Numbered from the stretch's first letter, positions 1 through 12,380 are shown. The stretch: 64,000 bases of DNA from Roridomyces roridus (GCA_029378245.1 JARKIF010000009.1:2046001-2110000); one strand, 5' to 3'. A program made the numbers and translations. The notes: a model not told the origin generated them from the letters alone.

Positions 1-229
1 GGGAACGGATGGTGTGCGTCGACATGTGGAGCGGTTATTGTTAAGACTAGATTTCAACGGGGCATTTTCCAAGCCACGTCGGAAACGAGGGATACTTGAC
101 AAGCTCGCTTAGTACATGAATTCGGGTAGATTTCTACTTAGCAGGTTTTGAGCAGCTGTATTATTTCCTGTTTGGGACATGAGTATCAAGGCAAACACAG
201 TGCGCAGACTCAAGTCTGTCTCTCTCCAC

Positions 230-1359
230 ATGTCGTCTCGTACGTCTTCTGGGCGCTTGCAAGTCGATCTGCCTGACGATCCCCTCAGAGTTCAATCCAC
301 GCCTCATCGGCGCGGCGAACACCCTTGGTGAGTATGATATGCACGCGATCTATCCTCCTTACGCCGTCCAGAGCACCGCGTCTACATCGAGCAAAACGGC
401 AATGTCGTGTCCCCGTTCCACGACATCCCTCTCTTCGCCGACCAGAACAACGGCATCTTCAACATGATTGTCGAGGTCCCCCGCTGGACCAACGCCAAGA
501 TGGAAATTAGCAAGGAGGAGCCCTTCAATCCCATCAAGCAGGACATTAAGAAGGGCAGATTGCGTTTCGTCCGCAACTGTTTCCCCCACCACGGGTACAT
601 CTGGAACTACGGTGCTTTCCCTCAGGTGAGATTATCTCTTCGCCGTTGCCTGATTTCACTGATTATTTTTCGATAAATAGACTTGGGAAGACCCCACGGT
701 TTCCAACGCCGAGACCAAGGCCAAAGGCGACGACGACCCGCTCGATGTTTGCGAAATTGGTGAACAGGTCGGCTACGTTGGCCAGATCAAGCAGGTCAAG
801 GTTCTCGGTATCATGGCTCTCCTCGACGAGGGCGAGACCGACTGGAAGGTCATCGTCGTCGACGTCCAGGACCCCCTCGCCTCCAAGCTCAACGACATTG
901 AGGACGTCGAGCGTCATCTCCCTGGTTTGATTCGCGCGACCAATGAATGGTTCAGGTATAATGCTACCGCTCTAACACCATGTGAATATTTTATTGAATT
1001 TCCTGTAGGATTTACAAGATCCCCGATGGAAAGCCCGAGAACACCTTCGCCTTCTCTGGTGAAGCCAAAAACAAGAAATACGCCACCGAGATCATCCACG
1101 AGTGTCATGAGGCTTGGCGTCGTCTCATTACGGGCGAGAGCCCTGCTGGTGAAAAGTCCATGTATGTTGGTTTGCATATTGTCTACCTCTCCTACTCAAA
1201 CTTGTCGACAGCGCCAACATCACCATCAAGAACTCCCCTGGCTTCATCCAGCGGGACAACCCGAAGTATACCAGCCTTCCTTCCGACTCGCGCAAACCTC
1301 CTGCCCCGATAGAGCCCTCGGTCTCCAAGTGGTGGTACATTTCCTCTGCCCCCGTCTAA
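230..1359 (+). CDS. IPP1: Inorganic pyrophosphatase, six coding exons
   Basis: Soluble family I pyrophosphatase that hydrolyses pyrophosphate to two phosphates and so pulls biosynthetic reactions forward; expected in cytosol and nucleus. Reading frame and GT...AG signals give exons 230-239, 289-327, 372-625, 681-955, 1009-1161 and 1212-1359, which sum to 879 nt (292 aa), close to the yeast enzyme. The first exon holds only MSS plus one base; without the 240-288 intron the conserved start [10 protein letters not shown] has no in-frame ATG. The metal-binding signature DDDPLDVCE is present, as are [31 protein letters not shown] and the C-terminal [10 protein letters not shown]. It converges on POM152 with 64 bp between stop codons. 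Family assignment is very secure; exon 1 is inferred. Confidence 0.95.
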
Positions 1360-1423
1360 GCAAAGTGCGATTGGTAGTAGTACTAGAAGAAAAAATGTTA
1401 CAAATGGACTGCAATGACAACCC

Positions 1424-4400
1424 TCAACGCCCGGATGGAGGAGCGTCCGACTGAGCCTGAGGATACCGACAATATCGGTCTGATATGGAGGTGACCGTCC
1501 AGGTACCTGAACGAAGATGAGGAGATGAAACACTCGCAACGACTGAACGGCGTACCTTCCATTGCCGAAAAGATGGAGTATTCGTGCTTGTTGATCCTCG
1601 ACACCGTATGCGTCTCGAGGACTTTACCAGGTTTGCCGCCCTTCTTGGGGCTCGGCTCAGCACGCTGGTATGTGAACGTAAACGGCGGCTCTCCAAACAG
1701 GGTAAAAGTAATTTCAGCCTGATCGCCCTCGTGTATGTCCTGGTAGACCCGCTTCCCATGGCCGACCTGCGCAGACGGCAGAGCATGGACCTGCGTCCTC
1801 AAATCCGTGATGACAGCTTTGCACATCTTTTGCTGATGCGCGATCGAGGTGACTTTGAACTCGCCCGGCTGAGTCTGGACGACGGAAAAGGGTGACACTT
1901 TGGCTTCTTCCGAGTAGATCTTGCCGTTCATGCTGTACCCCACCGTCCATGGCGGGATGCCCTCGAGCTGGAATTGCGCCACGTCCCCGACGCAGTAGTG
2001 TTCCCTCCGGTCAAACGGAATAATCGCAGCCGTCTCCGCCACGTCCACCCACACTGAACTTGAGAGCGGATCCAACGGTGCTTGCGGACACCCCGACGCA
2101 TCTTCAACCGACTCGATCACGATCAAATGCGGCCCAATGGACTTGAACTCGTACGCAGGAAGGTCAATCTTCCACGACGATTCGCTCGTCTCGATCTGCA
2201 CATGCTCGACGTTACTCGTCCCAAAGTTCTTGATCGAGAGGTCGAGCTTGAAGGGAGGCGCCCCGTCAAACAAGACCACACCATCGAGCGACAGCGCGTC
2301 GTGTGGCACAAACGCATCGTTCAGACAATACGACATGCGATTCCGCGTTCGGAAGTGTGCCAAAGGCCGCATGTTCACCTGCTGCTCGAACAAGAGCCGC
2401 TGCGAGCGCGGTATCACGGCGTTCTTGTGCTTGGAAAGCGGGTACGCGGCATCTCCGATTTGCTTCACTTCGTAGTAAACCCTACCAGGGCTGGAGGTCT
2501 GCAGTTCGAATCGCGTGCGCGGTTGGATACTGTTGAAGGTGGGCTGTCCGAGGAGTTTAGTACCGCCGGTGTCGCTGTTTTGAGCAATGTTGTACATGAT
2601 TTGGAATGGTGGGCGTCCTGGAGCAACTTGAGAACCAGTCCTTCAAAACAATAAAAAAAAACACACCAGTCAAATCCAAATCAATATGCGCATCCATATT
2701 CTCGCAGATGGGCTCCAGAATATGCGACCCATTGTAAGCTTCGTATTTTGCAGCGGCAGCCGTCTCTGCCGAAAGTTTCGCGCTTGGCCGTGGTATCCAG
2801 TGGACGCGGAACGTGGACGCCTCTGCCACAACGAAGCCGGGGCATTGCGAATCGGATACCTATAAATTGTGAAGCATATACAAGGCGAACGAAGGAAGCA
2901 ACACACCTCGAGAATCTGATACAGCCCGTCATTCACCACACTAATGGCATCATTCGCCGAGTTCAAAGCAGCTGCATGAATCCCCGCATCGCCTTGGCGA
3001 CGATACTTGACGGTCCAAGGCCCTTCTCCAGTCAACCTAACCGGCAGCCCCGTTCGTTCTTGCTCCAACACCGTGACAGCGTCTCCGTAGAATTTGGCCG
3101 TGGGCTTGTTGGGTGTCAACTATGCGTTGAATAAAGAGAGAAAACCGCATACCTTGATCCTCTTCACACTAACCGAAATGCTAGGCACCGAAACGGCCCT
3201 CTTGCATTCATACACGTCCTCGATGCTCACTATTCTTGTCAACCTCCTCGCTGCAAGGAAAGAAAGGCATGACTTACCAAGATCGACATCAAACGTTCCC
3301 CCTTCTCTGTCCACCACCTCAGGAATTGGAATCTCAATCCTTTCCCTCTGGCCCTTCAAGCCCCGGAAGTGCATCCCTTCCGAGCCCGTAGGACCCACGA
3401 CCCTCAACTCCAAATTCCACGGTCCCGTTCCACCCAAATCCACCTCGAGAGGAAGGACGGAACCCGCACAGCTACTCAACACCCTCTTCTGAGGACCTAC
3501 AAACGCAGCCGAAGCGAGTGGGTGAACAGCCTGTTCCACACTCGGACCGTTGTCGAGCTCAACCTTCCTGTAATTCGCATCGCTGATATGTGTAAACCTA
3601 AATGTATAATGCCCAGCGTGTGGCGGTTGGATCGACAGCTCGCCACGGGAATGGGGAAAGGTCTGGGCCTTCTCCTGTGGTGGTTCCGAATCCTTTTGTG
3701 TGAGGTAGTACACCTGGAAGGGGGGTGTGCCGTGCAGGACGAGTGAGGCGGATACTCCTGTGTCGCCCGAGCTGGGAATTCGTTAAAACAGATTCGTGTA
3801 GAAAGCAGCAGACCCACCACTCATGTATCTTTTTCCATTCAATCTCTGCGCTCGGCAATGGCCTCTCTCGTACAACACACGTCTCGGGCGCCAACACATC
3901 CCCTTGACACCACTGGCCCTTGACACTCAAAATGGTGTACTCGCCCGGCGCAGACACTTTTACATCCAAATCCCGGCGGCTTCCCAGAGTCGAGAGCGTC
4001 TTTTTCCACGGGTGATGATTCTTCTTCTCGGAAGCGAAGGGCTTGTAGGCCAAAGAAACCTCCCAAGGCGAATCCAAAAGATCGGCCGAGCTTCCGGTGG
4101 AAATGCTCAACTGCGCCTCTGCCCCAATCAAGAGCGACGCAGGCGAGGAGGGGCCGCAGTTCTTGAACGAGGCGTTCGGGGTGCGGAGAACCGACAGGGT
4201 GCGCGTCGTTTTGGATGAGTCGACGCTGGAGAGTTTGACGGTATTCCCCAACGCATCCACGACCTCTTCGAGTGCGTAAAAGTACTTGCCCGGCGCAGTC
4301 AGCGAGACAGAGAGGGGAACGGTGAGTTCCTCCTGCTTGCGGACACCGGCGACGGCGCTGCGGCTGTCCGAAAGATGCGAGTCGATACCCTCGACGATAA

Positions 4401-5485
4401 AATGCTCCGCCTTGTCGTTGACGACCTTGTACCATCTCAAACTGAGTGGGGGAACCCCGCGGATGTCGATCATGAGATTGAGATCCGTGTCTTGGCCGGC
4501 ACAGCGGACATCGGGGCTCGTGTCCTCGATAAACTCGACGTGGGGGCATGGGACGACAGTCACATCGGAGGGGTAGGGTAGTCGAGCCTCGACGCTGGAG
4601 GAGTCCAGCACCTGCTCGAGGCGGACGGTGCCAAAGCGGGAGAGTCGAATGTGGACGAGTGACTGTGTTTTTTGGAGTTCGGACGAGTCCGCGGCGGAAT
4701 CAGTATCTTGTTCGTCATAGTATTCGTCGTATTCATCCGCGGGGTGGTCTCGATTGCTTGCAGCAGGTCGGGTGAGTTCCAAACGGCTCTGTTCGATCGC
4801 TTTGAGCTCCTTGGAAGACACTTGAAAGTGATCGACTTTGTGCGCGTCGGGGTTGTAGCCTAATGGTGTCAAAGAATATTTGAGGGTGGATATTTCGGTA
4901 TTGTTGAGGAGAACGGGTATGAGTACTGAGGCGGAAGGGTCTGCTAGGCAGAACGTGTGACCGTGTGGATTGAGACGGGCGGTGCTGATCGGGGACATGC
5001 GCACTGTATGCTGCCCGAGCAGGTGCGCGTCTTTCGAGCCAAGAGAGTTGGCGGCGAGAAGACCGAAGGACAGTGGACCGAGAATGTCGAATACGCTGAA
5101 GGGGTCCAGGTCTAAGAGGCGTCGTCAGTGGTATCCAGCGTGTAAGAGGGCTTTCAAACGCACCTGTGCGTGACTCTGGCCCAAAATTCAGCCTTATTCC
5201 ACCGAACATGAAGAGGTCAAAGATGACGATAACGAGGATTTGGAGTAGAACCACGGATGGACTGTAATGGAGACGTGGAATCCGGAGCTGTGTTAGCGCC
5301 ACACAGAAGGCGAGATCGACTAGGACCCATTTTTTGCAGAGTTGGAGTGAGTCGTCCGAGCTGACGAGCCAGTCCAGGGCCTTGACGGCCTGACAGAGGC
5401 ACACAAGGCTCAGGGCGTATAACCTCTGAGAAGGTACGTCCACATATTTGGGGTCGATCAACGGTGACCGTGGAGGAGAGGGCAT
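1424..5485 (-). CDS. POM152: Nuclear pore membrane glycoprotein POM152, multi-exon
   Basis: Membrane ring nucleoporin that anchors the nuclear pore complex in the pore membrane. The N-terminus has the family hallmark [17 protein letters not shown] stretch (here [17 protein letters not shown]), then hydrophobic segments around residues 20-100. The rest is a long lumenal region of repeated immunoglobulin-like beta units (for example [71 protein letters not shown]). Introns of 45-60 nt fall near 5112-5163, 3763-3800, 3230-3280, 3080-3170, 2860-2905, 2620-2680 and 1500-1555. The last intron brings in a C-terminus ending at the TGA at 1424-1426. I chose the ATG at 5485; the frame stays open to a GTG at 5500. 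About 1,240 aa. Assignment is firm; some splice sites are approximate. Confidence 0.9.
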
Positions 5486-5494
5486 TTGGAACGC

Positions 5495-5508
5495 GATCAC
5501 GTGTGATC
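5495..5508. promoter_or_regulatory. Palindromic GATCACGTGTGATC element
   Basis: A near-perfect inverted repeat centred on CACGTG lies between the divergent start codons of POM152 (5485, minus) and the MBD4-like gene (5531, plus), which are only 45 bp apart. CACGTG preceded by GATC resembles binding sites for basic helix-loop-helix factors of the Cbf1/USF type; this role is inferred. The same GATCACGTGT core recurs at 9733 and 44464. Confidence 0.5.
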
Positions 5509-5530
5509 ATGTCTTTTGTCTTCCACCTTC

Positions 5531-6378
5531 ATGCCAACTACTCCACAGAAAACGCGGAAAACGGTCGTAAAGTCGCCGTATTTCGAGAGATGTCCCAAGA
5601 ACGGGAAACCAGCGCTCGAATCCCCGTATTTTCATCCGGAAACTGAGGAAAGCAACACCACTCTACTAATACAGTGCTTGACCCAACTAAAACCAACTCT
5701 AATCCAAGGTATCTCACCCACCCTCTCTCAGTTCCACACTTAGCATACCCAGAATCTGTTTCCTCAGACCCCTGGAAACTCCTCATCGCAGTGACCCTCC
5801 TCAACAAAACTTCCGGGAAACTTGCCATCCCCATCTTCCACACCCTTCTCCAAGCATATCCAACCCCCCTCCTCCTCTCACAAGCCGAGGAATTTGACCT
5901 CATAACCACCTTGCGACCTCTAGGCACGCAAAACATCCGTGCCAAGCGGCTCATCAGCCTCTCCCGTGTGTACCTCCAGGACCCGCCTTCCAGACGGGAC
6001 GCTCGTCCTTCACGTGCTGCAGGCCCGCCTATATCTCCTCGAAAAAGAGCAAAGTATCCCCACACGCCCATCTCACACCTCCCCGGAGCCGGGGCCTACG
6101 CACTTGACTCGTACCGCATCTTTTGCTCTGATGAATGGAAAGATGTGCTACCGAGTGATAAAGAGCTTATCAAGTACCTTGTGAGTGAGCACTCTTCTGT
6201 CGGCGAACACGGACTCACCGAATTTAAACAGAAATGGAAGTGGGCTGTGGATGAGAACAAAGAGTGGACACCAGGGGAGGGTGTACTGGGTCCTGCGAGC
6301 GCCGAGTATATCACAGAGTTGATAGAACAACTCACGCCGCAGGAGTCTCCGTCTCCTATACCATCGAAAGGTGGATAG
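5531..6378 (+). CDS. MBD4-like HhH-GPD DNA glycosylase
   Basis: Base-excision repair glycosylase of the MBD4 type, which removes thymine or uracil opposite guanine. Conserved blocks are DPWKLLIAVTLLNKTSGK near residue 70, LGTQNIRAKRLISLSRVYL, and HLPGAGAYALDSYRIFC, in which the Asp of LDSYRIF matches the catalytic aspartate; the following EW is also family-typical. Exons 5531-5708 and 5744-6378 sum to 813 nt (270 aa), joined by a very short 35-nt intron (GTATCT...TTAG) that restores TLIQAYPESVSSDPW. The N-terminal KSPYF motifs occur in fungal members. There is no methyl-CpG-binding domain, as usual in fungi. An alternative upstream ATG at 5509 is in another frame. The gene ends 30 bp from the convergent dehydrogenase. 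Confidence 0.85.
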
Positions 6379-6408
6379 GGGTCTCGTGCAATTGTAACCA
6401 ATAGTTAA

Positions 6409-8315
6409 TTACAACTTCGCCCTCTCTGACGACTCCCAATCCACCCTCTCAACCATCTCCGGCTTGAGATCCCTCACACTCGCCGCCCCCAGACCCCTCA
6501 TCCCGGTAAGTATCTCTCTCTGGAGGATATTGATGATCTTGACCGCTCCCGCTTCGCCGTATGCCTGTGGAAAAATCATCAATCGATGCAAAGGGAGGAA
6601 CGTGAATGACTGACACTTTGTGCATAGAGGAACGCCCGCCCAAGCCCGACGGCGGTGGCCCCGAGGCACAGGGCTTTCAGAACATCTATTCGATAAAGTC
6701 AACACAAAACCCCGAGAGCAAACGGCATACATACCAGTCCCACGCTGTACACCCCCTTCACAACCTCATCAACACGTATTGCATGCAGGGCAAAATATCG
6801 TATGCTCACCGTCAATGTACACTTGAAGATTTCATCAGATTCGAAATGAATGTAATGCAAGATGAATGCCTACCTTCCAATTTACCGAACACATCCGGTC
6901 GTTGCTTCCTCAGCCGGTACAGAACCTCGAGAGGTGGTAACGCGCTAAGGAACTGATCAGCAAAAAACGGAGGAGATGTCCAGTATTCACTATTCCTGTT
7001 GCCTCCCTCCATGATTAGACAGCAAAATGCCCTCGACGCCGGCTTCAGCGGCGAGAACGGCATCCTCTACACACTGGATACCTGAGTGCGTAATAATTGG
7101 GGTGAGAAGCGATACGAGAAGAGTGCCTAGCCTCACCTTTGATCATAATAGGCAACTTGGTAATACCACGCAGCCAAGGGATAGTCTGTCCTCGCATTAG
7201 CCTGCCCCCCACATCTCACAATCGACTCACCTTTTCCCAGGTCATATCCTTGTCATCAGCCGCAATTAACGCGCCAGCCGTTCCAAACCCTTTCGCCTCG
7301 TCCGAATCCCCCTCGCCTTCCACATGCACGCTGGGTGTTCCCCGCTCCAAATCCTCTACGATCCACGGACTCTTCATGTCCTTCTCCCGGTTCCCCGGGA
7401 TCACAGCGTCCACCGTCAGACAGATTGCCTTGTAGCCCAACGCTTCGACCTCGCGCACGCGTTTCTCTGCCACCGCATTGTCCGCGTTTTTATACAGCTG
7501 GAAGAATAGAGGCTGCGTGGGCTGCGCGGCGGCTGCAATCTCGGCATAGCTCATGCTAGCGTTGGAAGAGATCATCTGGATGATTCCGGTCTTGCCTGCG
7601 GCGCGCGTGATGTTCACTTCGCCGAGGGGGTGTCCTAGCTTGGCGAGGGCGGCGCCGGAGACGAATACGGGGATGGTGGATTTGTAGCCCAGGATGGTGG
7701 TGGAGGGATCACATTTGCCGACCGGTCGCATGACGCGAGGGTGGAAAAAGAAACGCGAGAAGGCGCGAGCGTTCTCTGTTACGGCTAGATTAAGGACGGG
7801 GTGTGTGAGGCTAAGGCTAGAGAGGGGGGAACTAACGTACAGACGTGGTCATCCGCGGCCGAGGAATAGTACGATTCTGCTTTGTGGGAGAGGACTTTGC
7901 GTGCAACGGCCTCCATGTCCCGCAGGCTGAGAATCCGACCAAGAGGCGGGCGCTGCTTCATCGCCTCCTCCACCCTCACCTCGTCTTTGGTCTTTTTGCG
8001 ATTCTGCTGGGCGCTGACGAGAGTCTGAACAGCGGAGGAGGAAACAGGGCCCAGGTGTTTGGAGGCGGGAAGGTGCTTGGTGAGAGCGTCGGGCGGATGG
8101 ATAGGCTCATAGGCCCGCGTTGCGTCTCTGCCCGCGTATTTGAGGATTATGGAGGCGCCGCCAGGGTGTTCTTGCAGGAAGTCTGTTACATCCTGGAGCG
8201 TGGTGAGCGGATAGAGCAGGACGAGGCGAAATCCTACATAGACGTTGTTCTTGATGATAACCCAGCACGACGACGACGAGTTGTGTTGGGCAATATCTTC
8301 CAGGGAAAATGCCAT
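6409..8315 (-). CDS. Cytochrome b5-FMN 2-hydroxyacid (L-lactate type) dehydrogenase with C-terminal AKL
   Basis: Flavocytochrome b2-like enzyme oxidising L-lactate or a related 2-hydroxyacid. Residues about 1-75 form a cytochrome b5 domain with the haem motif FLQEHPGGASIILKYAG. The remainder is an FMN-dependent TIM barrel with SNASMSYAEIA, FFQLYKNADN, the substrate/FMN block LPIMIKGIQ, the catalytic LSNHGGRQ segment and VYIDGGVRRGTDVLKAL. Joining at GGRQQEY|ALPPLEVL requires an intron beginning GTGAAT. Unlike yeast CYB2, the protein begins directly with the b5 domain (MAFSLEDIAQHN) and shows no mitochondrial presequence. It ends SSERAKL, a type 1 peroxisomal signal by consensus. Substrate and location are inferred; the fold assignment is firm. 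Confidence 0.88.
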
Positions 8316-8590
8316 TGCAGATAATCGTGCAAGGAACGGTGGGAAGAGACGAGCAGCGGGGTAAAGCAGAAGCCATATTTTGTACCACTAAACGCTATCC
8401 GCCCAACAGTGTCCTGCAGCCCGATGATCCGCCGACGACCGATCAGCGATGATGACCGATGATGGTAACCATCCACTTGACGTGGTCAGGCACTCAAGTC
8501 CATTGCCCGAGCCCTGACGCGTCCTCTCCGCCTCCCGACACCCCCGACGCGCGCGACGCGCTTGTTTGCATAAATTACTATTGTTTGTAC

Positions 8591-9683
8591 TTAAGTAATC
8601 AATATATCCCATGGTGTTCCGAGTGTACCGGCCCGAGTCCTTGTCCCCCTTTCGGGCCCACGTAGTCGACCGCTCACCACGCCCCGTCTCCGTGAAATGG
8701 CGCACATCTTGGGCCATTTCGGCGAACGCCAGCGGGCCTGATGCTCCTTGAGGTGCAGATTGTAGATTGATTTTCGCTTGAAGTTCGGCTTGGGATGGAG
8801 GGGAAGAATCTTCGTCTTCCAAAGCTTGAATCAAAGTAATGAGAAGACGTTCATTTCCGGAACATCATAACTCACATCTGAAACCCGCATATCCGGGTTG
8901 TTCTTCACAATCTCCTTCACATCCGCCGGGATATCAATGCAGGTGTATGTTTCGTGGCAGAGGTGATCCTTTAACTGAACATAGACGTGCGCGTTGTCCG
9001 AGGCAGCCCAGATGTTCAACCAGCCATTACAGTTGTAGGTCTTCATCTGACCCTTGTCTCGGCGCTTGCCGAGGTTGTCTATCTTCTCGGGGGCTAGCTT
9101 CCGCGTGGAAGCTTGTGCGCAGTGGTAGGAAAAGCGAGAGTATCCGCCAGCGCCCTTGTAGCGACGTACACTGTGATAGCTTTTTTCAAACGTGATGAGA
9201 TTGAGAATAAAACAAGAAGAAATGAACTCACGAGAAACGATAATCCGTCGCATCCCACATGAGTCCGGAGACTTCATCGGCCCGAGCTTTGCCAGCAGTG
9301 TCGGTAGATGAATGCGAGGTGTCGAGGATGACAGATACATTGCTGACATTGTCTTGGGTTGACAGGAATTCGGAGAGATCATCCGGTGTCAATGGTGAGA
9401 GACCGAGGAAGATGGACGCGTCGAAATTGGCACCGCCGTTGCCACGCGTGGTTTTTTTGGGATTCTCTTTGTCGGATTCGTCGTCGGTGTCAACGGGGGT
9501 GGTGGAGCGCGGCTGGCGCGCGTCGCGTTTGCGTTTTGCGATGCCATCTGCGCATTCACGGCAATTGATGGCGATTACGAGGCCGGAGGCATTGAAGGAC
9601 GCCTTCCAGTACTCCATGGTGATCGGTTTGTGCTGTCGGCATTGGTTGCATTTACGAGAGTCGAGCTGAGAAGTCTCTACCAT
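8591..9683 (-). CDS. Orphan protein with zinc-ribbon-like N-terminus and FAR1-like module
   Basis: Function unknown. The first exon (from the ATG at 9683) has paired cysteines KCNQCRQHKP ... NCRECADGIAKRK spaced like a small zinc-binding ribbon. A basic/acidic linker follows, then a motif with the pattern expected of FAR1/transposase-derived DNA-binding modules in basidiomycetes: RRYKGAGGYSRFSYHCAQ, KRRDKGQMKTYNCNGWLNI, DHLCHETYTCIDIP. Removing an intron after MRVSD (GTGAGTTATG...TTCAAG) continues the module as LWKTKILPLHPKPNFKRKS and stops at 8591. The last exon's 3' end is the least certain part. A GATCACGTGT site lies 50 bp upstream of the start. It could be a domesticated transposon-derived gene or an accessory regulator. 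Confidence 0.55.
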
Positions 9684-10340
9684 CTTGGGACTTGTCGGGA
9701 CAGGGAAGCTGATGGTGAGACGCGTTTAGACAGATCACGTGTCTCAATCAACAAAAATACATAGCTACACTACTTGCCGATGCTCCTGACAGTTGCCATC
9801 AGCGCCTGATCGGCCGTCGGCGGATCATCGGGCTGCAGGACACTGTTGGGCGGATAGCGTTTAGTTTTTGTACCACGCTGCTCTAGGGGTCCTCTTCGGT
9901 CCGTGTCCCGATTTCTCATCGGCCCGGGATCGCGAGGGATTTGCAGAGTGTAAACTGCCCAGGCCAGAGTCAAGCAATTGAAACGGAAAGGGAGGAATGC
10001 AAGTATCGGAGGAGGACGTCGGGAGCCAGACTTGTAAGGATTAAACTTTACAGAACGTTCTAAACAACAGAAGCCTCGCTCGAAAAAAACTGCAACATCA
10101 AAGTAGCGTGTATACAATACAGAGGGAGTGCAGTATAGCAGCTCGAGGCAGGCGCAGGCAGGCGCGCCTGTCTGCAAGTCGACTCAGGTCCGACTTCCAA
10201 CACGTTGATTGCAGTGCTCGCCAATCAAGTGTGACAGTCGCGTTGGTCATGTGCCATCATAACAACTTGCCGAGAGCCACTACTGTCCTCGTCGTGCAGG
10301 CGATCCACAACGCTGCTACCCTCCACGAAACACGCCCACA
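9684..10340. other. 657-bp divergent intergenic region
   Basis: It separates the minus-strand orphan gene from the plus-strand SAP-like gene. It contains a GATCACGTGT element at 9733 and no convincing ORF, RNA gene or repeat. Presumed promoter of both neighbours. Confidence 0.5.
9733..9742. promoter_or_regulatory. GATCACGTGT element upstream of orphan gene
   Basis: Ten-base match to the core of the palindrome at 5495, 50 bp before the ATG of the minus-strand orphan gene. Regulatory role is inferred only from recurrence and position. Confidence 0.4.
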
Positions 10341-12289
10341 ATGTCGCTACCTTCGAGAAAGGACCTTCTCGAGATGAAAAGGCCTGATATCCAGCGTCTG
10401 TGCAAGGTCAGTTTCATCCTTTGTCTTTTCTTTCACGCTCTGAACAGCATGCAGGACTATGGAGTCAGAGCAAATCTAAAGACTGAGTCTCTGATTGAGC
10501 TGTTGCTCGACACAAAGTGCGTTCACAGTATTCGTGTTGCCACATTCCCTCACTCTTCAAACAGGAAAACAAATCCCCGAGGAGCACCGCCCCCTCAGAC
10601 CCGCCGCAGCGTCTCCACGCGCCAAGCCAGCCATTCTGTCCCTCGCATCAGCTCCGTCATCATCCACGACACGGACGACGAGGATGCCGAGGGAGAGGAT
10701 GAAGAAGAGGAGATCGAGAACAAACCCGAACCCGAACCCGAACCAGTCCCCGCTGCGACCCGATCGAGGAAGGCCAAGGAGACCCAACTACGGCTTGGCG
10801 TCGGGCGCCCAGTGCAGGCTGGTGGAAGCGGCCCACGTGCGGTTACTCGATCCAGCAGTGTCGCTAAAGGAAAGCGGGGCAAAAATAGCAAGGCAATCAA
10901 GCCTGTCGAAGAAACTATTCAGGAAGAGGGTGCGTCTCCTGTGTTTTGATCTGGTTTTGCGTATTTACGCTTCCTTGTAGAAGAGGAACAGCCTTCCCAA
11001 GGTTGGTTGTCGCCATCGCACCGTCTCTGCTTGTCGCTCATGTCACCAGCGGGTCCCTCACAATTGCCAGCTGCTCCTGCTGAGCCGGCCAACCCCACAC
11101 CCGATCAGACCGCTGATCCATCTACACTATCTTCCGCCATCGCTGACGCGGTGAGTACCGAACGTCATCCCATGCTCCAGTCTGATCCGTTTTTCAAGCT
11201 ACAACCGGTGTATCAGCAGTTGGCACAGCTTCCGCTTTTGCAGAACGAATTGATGCAGCTCAAGAAACAAGTGGCTGACATGAAGGCTTTGGAGCAGAAA
11301 GTCGCCACTCTCACTGCCCAAGTCGATTCACAGGCTGCGGAACTCGAGCAACTCAAGCACACCAACATGGTCGCCTCGCGGTTAGCATTGCCTCCGACAA
11401 GTCCTCGTCTTCCGAACAGGTGAGGATCCAATGCGACAGTCATTGCCCGCCAACTAACACTCCTGTCAGTCCGGTCGCCGGTTCATCCAAGGCGATTAAC
11501 CTCCCCAATCCAGGCTTTGCTCCTAGCCTGCTCGGCAAGCGCCACCGCGACTCCACAGAGAGCAATCTGACCGGCGTCATCGAGGCGGGACAGGAGGATG
11601 ACCTTGACGAACAAGAGTTGGCCAAGACAGTCGTCCGACCGATGAAGAAGCGCGCCAAGTTGGACGAAGAGCAGCCCGAAGAACCGGACGATTTCCTTGT
11701 CCACGATGACTCTGAGCTGCAGGACGCCCCGCCGAGAGTCCCGAGCTTTACCGTCTATACCGGGGCAGAAGAGGAGCTTTATGTGGACCCGCCGCCTCCT
11801 ACCCAAGCACTTCCCGCCTTTTACGGTGATGAAACCTCGCCGTCAGGTTCTGGCCCAAGGCGTGGCCCAACGACCAGCACGCAGCACGCATCGGAGAACC
11901 AGCATCCGTTCTCGTACGCATTCGTTCCCCTGACGTCGACCCCTGCCGACCTTGCGTTCCCGACGTTTCCGTACCCCGAGCCTCCCCAATCGCCCTCGCC
12001 GTCTGGTCCGGCTGAAAGCGGGCCGTCACGGACCAGCGAGCGCACAGACATTTTCGCGCCGTTTGGACTGCCTGCTCCTGGGCGGCCGCGATCAAGGGTC
12101 ACGAGTACCTCGGCGCCTCGAGGGGGAGATGCTACTGCTACGACTGTGGATCCTGCGGCGCTGACGGGTTCACCGGGGCTGAAGAGGACAATGTATGGAA
12201 CCGAGTTGGACAACGATACGCGGTTCGGGGACTTTGGCCTGGAGAGTGTTGCTAGTGGATTTTGGGCCAGTGGCGGCGGTCGATTTTAG
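10341..12289 (+). CDS. SAP-like domain, acidic and coiled-coil nuclear protein (hypothetical)
   Basis: No family name recognised. Residues about 1-45, assembled across one intron, read LPSRKDLLEMKRPDIQRLCK then DYGVRANLKTESLIELLLDT, which fits a SAP helix-turn-helix used for DNA/chromatin binding. Next come a strongly acidic tract (DTDDEDAEGEDEEEEIE), a short PE repeat (PEPEPEPEPVP), basic patches and a heptad-rich coiled coil (LPLLQNELMQLKKQVADMKA) near the middle. The C-terminal half has a probable nuclear signal (MKKRAKL) and long Pro/Ser-rich disorder. Introns split the ORF at about 10408, 10518, 10929 and 11421. The ATG at 10341 starts the SAP motif. It converges on the F-box gene. A chromatin-linked role is inferred. 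Confidence 0.65.
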
Positions 12290-12380
12290 TGGGTGGATCT
12301 GTTGATGTGGATATATAGTTGTTGTACTCTTGTGTATTCAAAGAAATTCGTGGTGACTACTACACCGCGTTCAAATATTA

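Noticed and set aside
5486..5510. Longer POM152 N-terminus beginning MIAFQ
   Set aside because: The codon at 5500 is GTG, not ATG; the first ATG is at 5485.
8388..8834. 148-codon minus-strand frame as the last exon of the orphan gene
   Set aside because: Splicing at TTCAAG in phase gives a different frame that continues the FAR1-like module (LWKTKILPLHPKPNFKRKS).
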